Assembly (NCBI GenBank): GCA_963719325.1
Contig: CAVRBW010000022.1
Coordinates: 1-64,000 of the forward strand
From: DATBLE01 sp963719325
GTDB taxonomy: Bacteria; Actinomycetota; Thermoleophilia; Gaiellales; Gaiellaceae
DNA: 64,000 nucleotides
Direction of reading: 5' to 3'
Shown here in pieces: positions 61,431 through 64,000 of this stretch. Position numbers and translations under genes: made by a program. Each line of letters opens with the position of its first letter. Position 1 is the stretch's first letter. The notes beneath the pieces are model-generated. The model worked only from the letters and a program-made list of their open reading frames with translations. It was not told the DNA's origin and searched no databases.

Positions 61431-62254
61431 ACGAGCACGCCCTCGGAAGGATCGACGAGCCGGCCGTACCGCTCGCGCACCCGCGGCCGGAGCCGAACGT
61501 TCCGCGTCACCGCTTCGGCGTCGCCTACCTCATTCTCGCCGCGATCCTCGGCGTCGCGGTCGGGCTCTTCGTCGTTCTCGCCGCACACGGCGGAAAGGAC
61601 GGCGGCAAGGCATGGTCGGCCTGGAAGCCCCAGCAGAACGGGGTCCGCAAGCTGAGCGAGATCTCGAAGCACGTCGAGAATCAGTACGCGCTGGGAGACG
61701 GGCGCAAGCTCGCCCTCCTCCTCTCCACTCCGCTCGAGGTCCAGAGTCAGGGACAGCCGGTCCCGTTGCGGGCAATCGCCGTCTCGTCGGGCCTGCCGGG
61801 GGAGACGGCGCAGGATGCGTCGTTCTACGAGACCTCGGCGGCGTGGGCCTACAACTTCTGCGGCACCGCCGCAGGCGGAAAATGCGCGTTGCCCGGAAAC
61901 GCGACGCCCTCACGCTACGCCCTGCTCAGCCGCGAAGCGCTCGAGCTCGCCCTGTACACCTTCAAGTACCAGTCGGGGATCGACTCGGTCGTGACGTACA
62001 TGCCGCCCGCGAAGAGCGGCGCGACGACCGCGAACACCGCGATCTTCTTCCGCCGCCAGGACGTCGCGGACGCTCTCGAGGTCCCCCTGTCGCAGACCCT
62101 GAAGCCCGCAACCGGGAGCCTCCGACCCGGACAGATGAGCGCGCAGGACGTCGAAGTCGTCCGCCAATACACGGCGAACCGCATCTACCAGTACGACTTC
62201 CAGCCAATCCAGGACGGCACGATCGTCCTGCGCCTCGTCCCGCTCAGGCCCTGA
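61415..62254 (+). CDS. membrane-anchored hypothetical protein, FtsH-like partner
   Basis: A 279-residue protein with a polar N-terminus of about 30 residues, one membrane helix (FGVAYLILAAILGVAVGLFVVLAAH), and an extracytoplasmic domain of about 220 residues with two nearby cysteines (NFCGTAAGGKCALPG). No family was recognised. The GTG start lies 16 bases inside the end of the FtsH-like gene, so production is coupled. A role as substrate adaptor or modulator of the protease, like HflKC for FtsH, is only a guess from position. Confidence 0.75.
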
Positions 62255-62694
62255 CCCGCGAAGGAACGCGAACAGCGCTCGAGCGCGCAAAGGATCGGCT
62301 CGATCGGCTCGACCTCTACCCTCGGCCCGTTCGCATCGACCGTGTCCGCGTGCTCGTCTGGCCCCGGCTGTTCGCGTTCCCGTGGTTCAGGCGGTTCGAC
62401 GGCTACTCCGCCTGGAACCTGATCGTCCTGCGCGAGCCGGCCGAGCGGGCCGGCGGCGACCTGATCACGCACGAGCTCTGCCACGTCTGGCAGATGCAGC
62501 ACAAGCCGATCCGGATGCCTTTCTCCTACCTCGGCGGCTATGCGCAGAACCGGCACGAGCTCGAAGCGCGCAGCGCGGTCGAGCTCACACGCGGTACGTC
62601 GCCCTGCGCTGGTCACCAGGCCACGGTCGCCGAGTGCGGCGCGGCACGGTCGACTGCTCCGCGTACGGCGTCACGGGGCTGGACGTCGTCGTAG
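62251..62694 (+). CDS. HELCH-motif putative metalloprotein, probable CTG start
   Basis: A 147-residue protein with DLITHELCHVWQMQHKPIR, an HExxH zinc motif, preceded by RFDGYSAWNLIVLRE. The fold resembles a minimal zincin, but activity is unproven. No ATG, GTG or TTG occurs before the conserved N-terminal region (REGTRTALERAKDRLDRLDLYPRPVRID). CTG at 62251 overlaps the previous stop as CTGA, mirroring the ATGA/GTGA junctions of this genome. After EARSAVELTR the C-terminus looks like noise, so a late frameshift is possible. Confidence 0.6.
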   Translation: MTREGTRTALERAKDRLDRLDLYPRPVRIDRVRVLVWPRLFAFPWFRRFDGYSAWNLIVLREPAERAGGDLITHELCHVWQMQHKPIRMPFSYLGGYAQNRHELEARSAVELTRGTSPCAGHQATVAECGAARSTAPRTASRGWTSS

Positions 62695-62740
62695 TCGATT
62701 CTGATCATCCCCGCGCCCCCGAGGGAGCGACAGTGACGGC

Positions 62741-63091
62741 ATGCGCAGGAAGCGGATCGAGCCGGGCATCTGGCACTGGCCTGGCCGGCCGCGCGTCTTG
62801 ATCGAGGATCCGGATCTCGAGTCGAGCCTGGCATCGGCCTGGGCGCTCAGGAGGGCCGGCTACACGGTGGCGATCTGCCGCGGCCCGGAGCCCGACGAGT
62901 ACTGCCCGCTGGTCGGCCCGCACGACTGCGCCCTGGTCGCCGGCGCCGATCTGATCGTCTCCGGGGTCGGACAGGAGATCACCGAGGCGGTTCGCCGGCG
63001 GCATCCCGGAAAGCCTGTGCTGCAGCCCTCGGCGCCCGAAACGCTCGTCGCCGCGGTCGACGCGGCCCTGGGCGAGCCGCCCGCCCGCTAG
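62741..63091 (+). CDS. small receiver-like hypothetical protein
   Basis: A 116-residue protein with an alternating strand-helix pattern (PRVLIEDPDLESSLASAWALRRAGYTVAICRGPE, DLIVSGVGQEITEAVRRRHPGKPVLQPSAPETLVAAVDAAL) that resembles a degenerate response-regulator receiver domain. The phospho-acceptor Asp and conserved Lys are not clearly in place. The ATG at 62741 lies 46 bases after the HELCH gene. Function unknown. Confidence 0.6.
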   Translation: MRRKRIEPGIWHWPGRPRVLIEDPDLESSLASAWALRRAGYTVAICRGPEPDEYCPLVGPHDCALVAGADLIVSGVGQEITEAVRRRHPGKPVLQPSAPETLVAAVDAALGEPPAR

Positions 63092-63171
63092 ACCGGTCGC
63101 CGCCCACGCCGTCGGGACGCACGCCGTCGACGATCAACTCGCCGGCGCAGAGCCGAAGGCAAAGGGGCTTC

Positions 63172-63444
63172 TTGCGAGCGGCACTCCTGGGGATGGTGGC
63201 CACCGGAGCAAGGTTGGCTCTCAATCTCCTGACCGGGATCCTGGTCGCGCGCACCCTCGGACCCGCAGGGCGCGACGCCCTGGCCGCGGCCCTCGCCGCG
63301 CCCCCGATCCCTGACCTGGCTGTTCGAGATGGGCTGCGGCGGCGCCGTGACCTACCACCAGGCCCGCCGGCCGCAGGATGCCCCGCGGCTGATCGCGACC
63401 TGGCTCGTCCTCTTCGTTCCGCTGGCGATCGCGGGTGCATGCTA
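63172..63444 (+). pseudogene. truncated, frameshifted flippase-like gene (Wzx/MATE fold)
   Basis: From a TTG at 63172 the frame reads LRAALLGMVATGARLALNLLTGILVARTLGPAGRDAL, the first helices of a polysaccharide flippase. Near 63300 the homology moves to another frame: SLTWLFEMGCGGAVTYHQARRPQDAPRLIATWLVLFVPLAIAG, ending at a TAG at 63442-63444. About three quarters of the normal length is missing. The break falls at the 3' end of the convergent Ddn-like gene, suggesting a deletion junction. Confidence 0.7.
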
Positions 63445-63849
63445 GCCGGCCTCGGACGCGCCGCCGGCAGCACGCTTCAGGAGCAGGAAGTCGTCGACCT
63501 GGAGGAATCTCAGCACCGGCCGGACAGGCGGAGGCACGAGTCGACGGCTCTCGTCGTGGCGGATCTCGGGCGACGCCAGCCGCAGTCGGCGGCCGCGCGT
63601 GACCAATTCACACCCGCCTGCCGCCCGGACGTTCTTCACCCACTCTGAGTCCGTGCCGTAGGTCAGTGCGACTGCGTATCCGTCGCCGGCCTCGAACACG
63701 TTGACCGGGGTTCGATACTCCCGCTTCGACGTTCGACCGCTGTGGACGATCACCCCGAAACCCGGGAGCCGGGCCGCGAACGGCCCGGTCAACCGATTCG
63801 TGACGAGCAGATTGAAGCGCGCGATGCGCCTCCCGAGACGCGGACTCAT
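63442..63849 (-). CDS. deazaflavin (F420)-dependent nitroreductase-family protein
   Basis: A 135-residue protein of the Ddn/FDOR-B type. It has FNLLVTNRLTGPFAARLPGFGVIVHSGRTSKREYRTPVNVFE and YGTDSEWVKNVRAAGGCELVTRGRRLRL, both typical of the family. Members use F420H2 for reductions, or bind lipids or heme. The ATG is 6 bases from TACCTT (minus strand, 63856-63861), supporting a leaderless mRNA. Its stop overlaps that of the flippase remnant. Confidence 0.9.
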   Translation of the reverse strand: MSPRLGRRIARFNLLVTNRLTGPFAARLPGFGVIVHSGRTSKREYRTPVNVFEAGDGYAVALTYGTDSEWVKNVRAAGGCELVTRGRRLRLASPEIRHDESRRLVPPPVRPVLRFLQVDDFLLLKRAAGGASEAG

Positions 63850-63861
63850 CGACCCAAGGTA

Positions 63862-63903
63862 GCGGGCGGCCGGCCGAATGGACCCGGCCGGCCGGCCGCC
63901 CGC
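63862..63903. terminator. 14-pair GC hairpin
   Basis: GCGGGCGGCCGGCC and GGCCGGCCGCCCGC form a perfect stem around a 14-base loop, just downstream of the partial minus-strand gene. It is probably that gene's terminator. No T run follows. Confidence 0.5.
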
Positions 63904-63912
63904 CCAGCGCGT

Positions 63913-64000
63913 CTAGGCTGCGACGTCGAGCACCGGCTCCGCGTCCGCCGGGACGGGGGCCTGCTCGAGTTCGCCTCGCCGGATCAGGGTCAGCGCGGCG
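63913..64000 (-). CDS. C-terminus of an unidentified protein (partial)
   Basis: The last 28 codons of a minus-strand gene that enters from outside the window, reading AALTLIRRGELEQAPVPADAEP and ending VLDVAA. The stop is TAG at 63913-63915. Too little is present to name it. Codon third positions are GC-rich as in neighbouring genes, and a strong hairpin follows. Confidence 0.5.
   Translation of the reverse strand, partial: AALTLIRRGELEQAPVPADAEPVLDVAA

Overview
The window is high-GC DNA with tightly packed genes, many GTG starts and 1-4 base start/stop overlaps. The gene content (rpsF-ssb-rpsR-rplI-dnaB, a LAL-type LuxR regulator, a deazaflavin-dependent nitroreductase-like protein, BolA plus a monothiol glutaredoxin, a split PurS/PurQ/PurL FGAM synthase) points to an actinobacterium. 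A deep lineage such as Thermoleophilia is my inference, not something shown directly. No CRISPR array, phage or complete insertion sequence was seen. Several single-base frameshifts in genes expected to be essential suggest a draft or metagenome assembly.

Layout. 1-4.4 kb: tRNA-Sec, two small proteins, then the bS6-SSB-bS18-bL9-DnaB block. 4.4-13 kb: purA, a damaged membrane gene, mobA and fdhD, then the purD-E-B-C-S-Q operon. 13-16.3 kb: a small terminal-inverted-repeat element, a VapBC pair with a visible operator, an alpha/alpha-toroid protein and a gluconokinase. 16.3-29.5 kb: an accessory module of four transcription units with a ribose/xylose-type ABC importer, two PF04199 cyclase-family enzymes, a UxaA-type and an IlvD/Edd-type sugar-acid dehydratase, an aldo/keto reductase, a DenD-like dehydrogenase, an SDR and a FadR-type GntR regulator. 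This looks like non-phosphorylative catabolism of an unidentified sugar or sugar acid. 29.5-36.4 kb: a GNAT-SnoaL fusion, a DMT exporter, two secreted proteins and a LAL regulator. 36.4-46.6 kb: purL-purF and purM-purN-purH separated by small secreted or membrane proteins, a LysR regulator and CtaG. 46.7-52 kb: reverse transsulfuration (CBS and CGL) flanking a GST and two tandem YcaQ-type glycosylases. 52-58 kb: an MBL hydrolase, the BolA-Grx pair, and a glycosyltransferase/glucosidase/SDR operon with twin palindromic operators. 58-64 kb: a CDF exporter divergent from an unusual FtsH-like protease operon, then a truncated flippase gene, a Ddn-like protein and one partial gene.

The de novo purine path is nearly complete here (purA, B, C, D, E, F, H, L, M, N, Q, S); purK is not in the window. 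tRNA-Sec with FdhD and MobA predicts a selenocysteine, molybdenum-dependent formate dehydrogenase elsewhere in the genome.

The clearest genome-wide signal is transcriptional. More than twenty start codons lie 6-8 bases after a TAnnnT-type hexamer and lack a Shine-Dalgarno sequence, which indicates leaderless mRNAs. Three genes (the ABC ATPase, purL and a HELCH-motif protein) appear to start at CTG. These starts, the frameshifted purC and purH, the FtsH-like operon and the sugar-acid module are the parts most worth checking.
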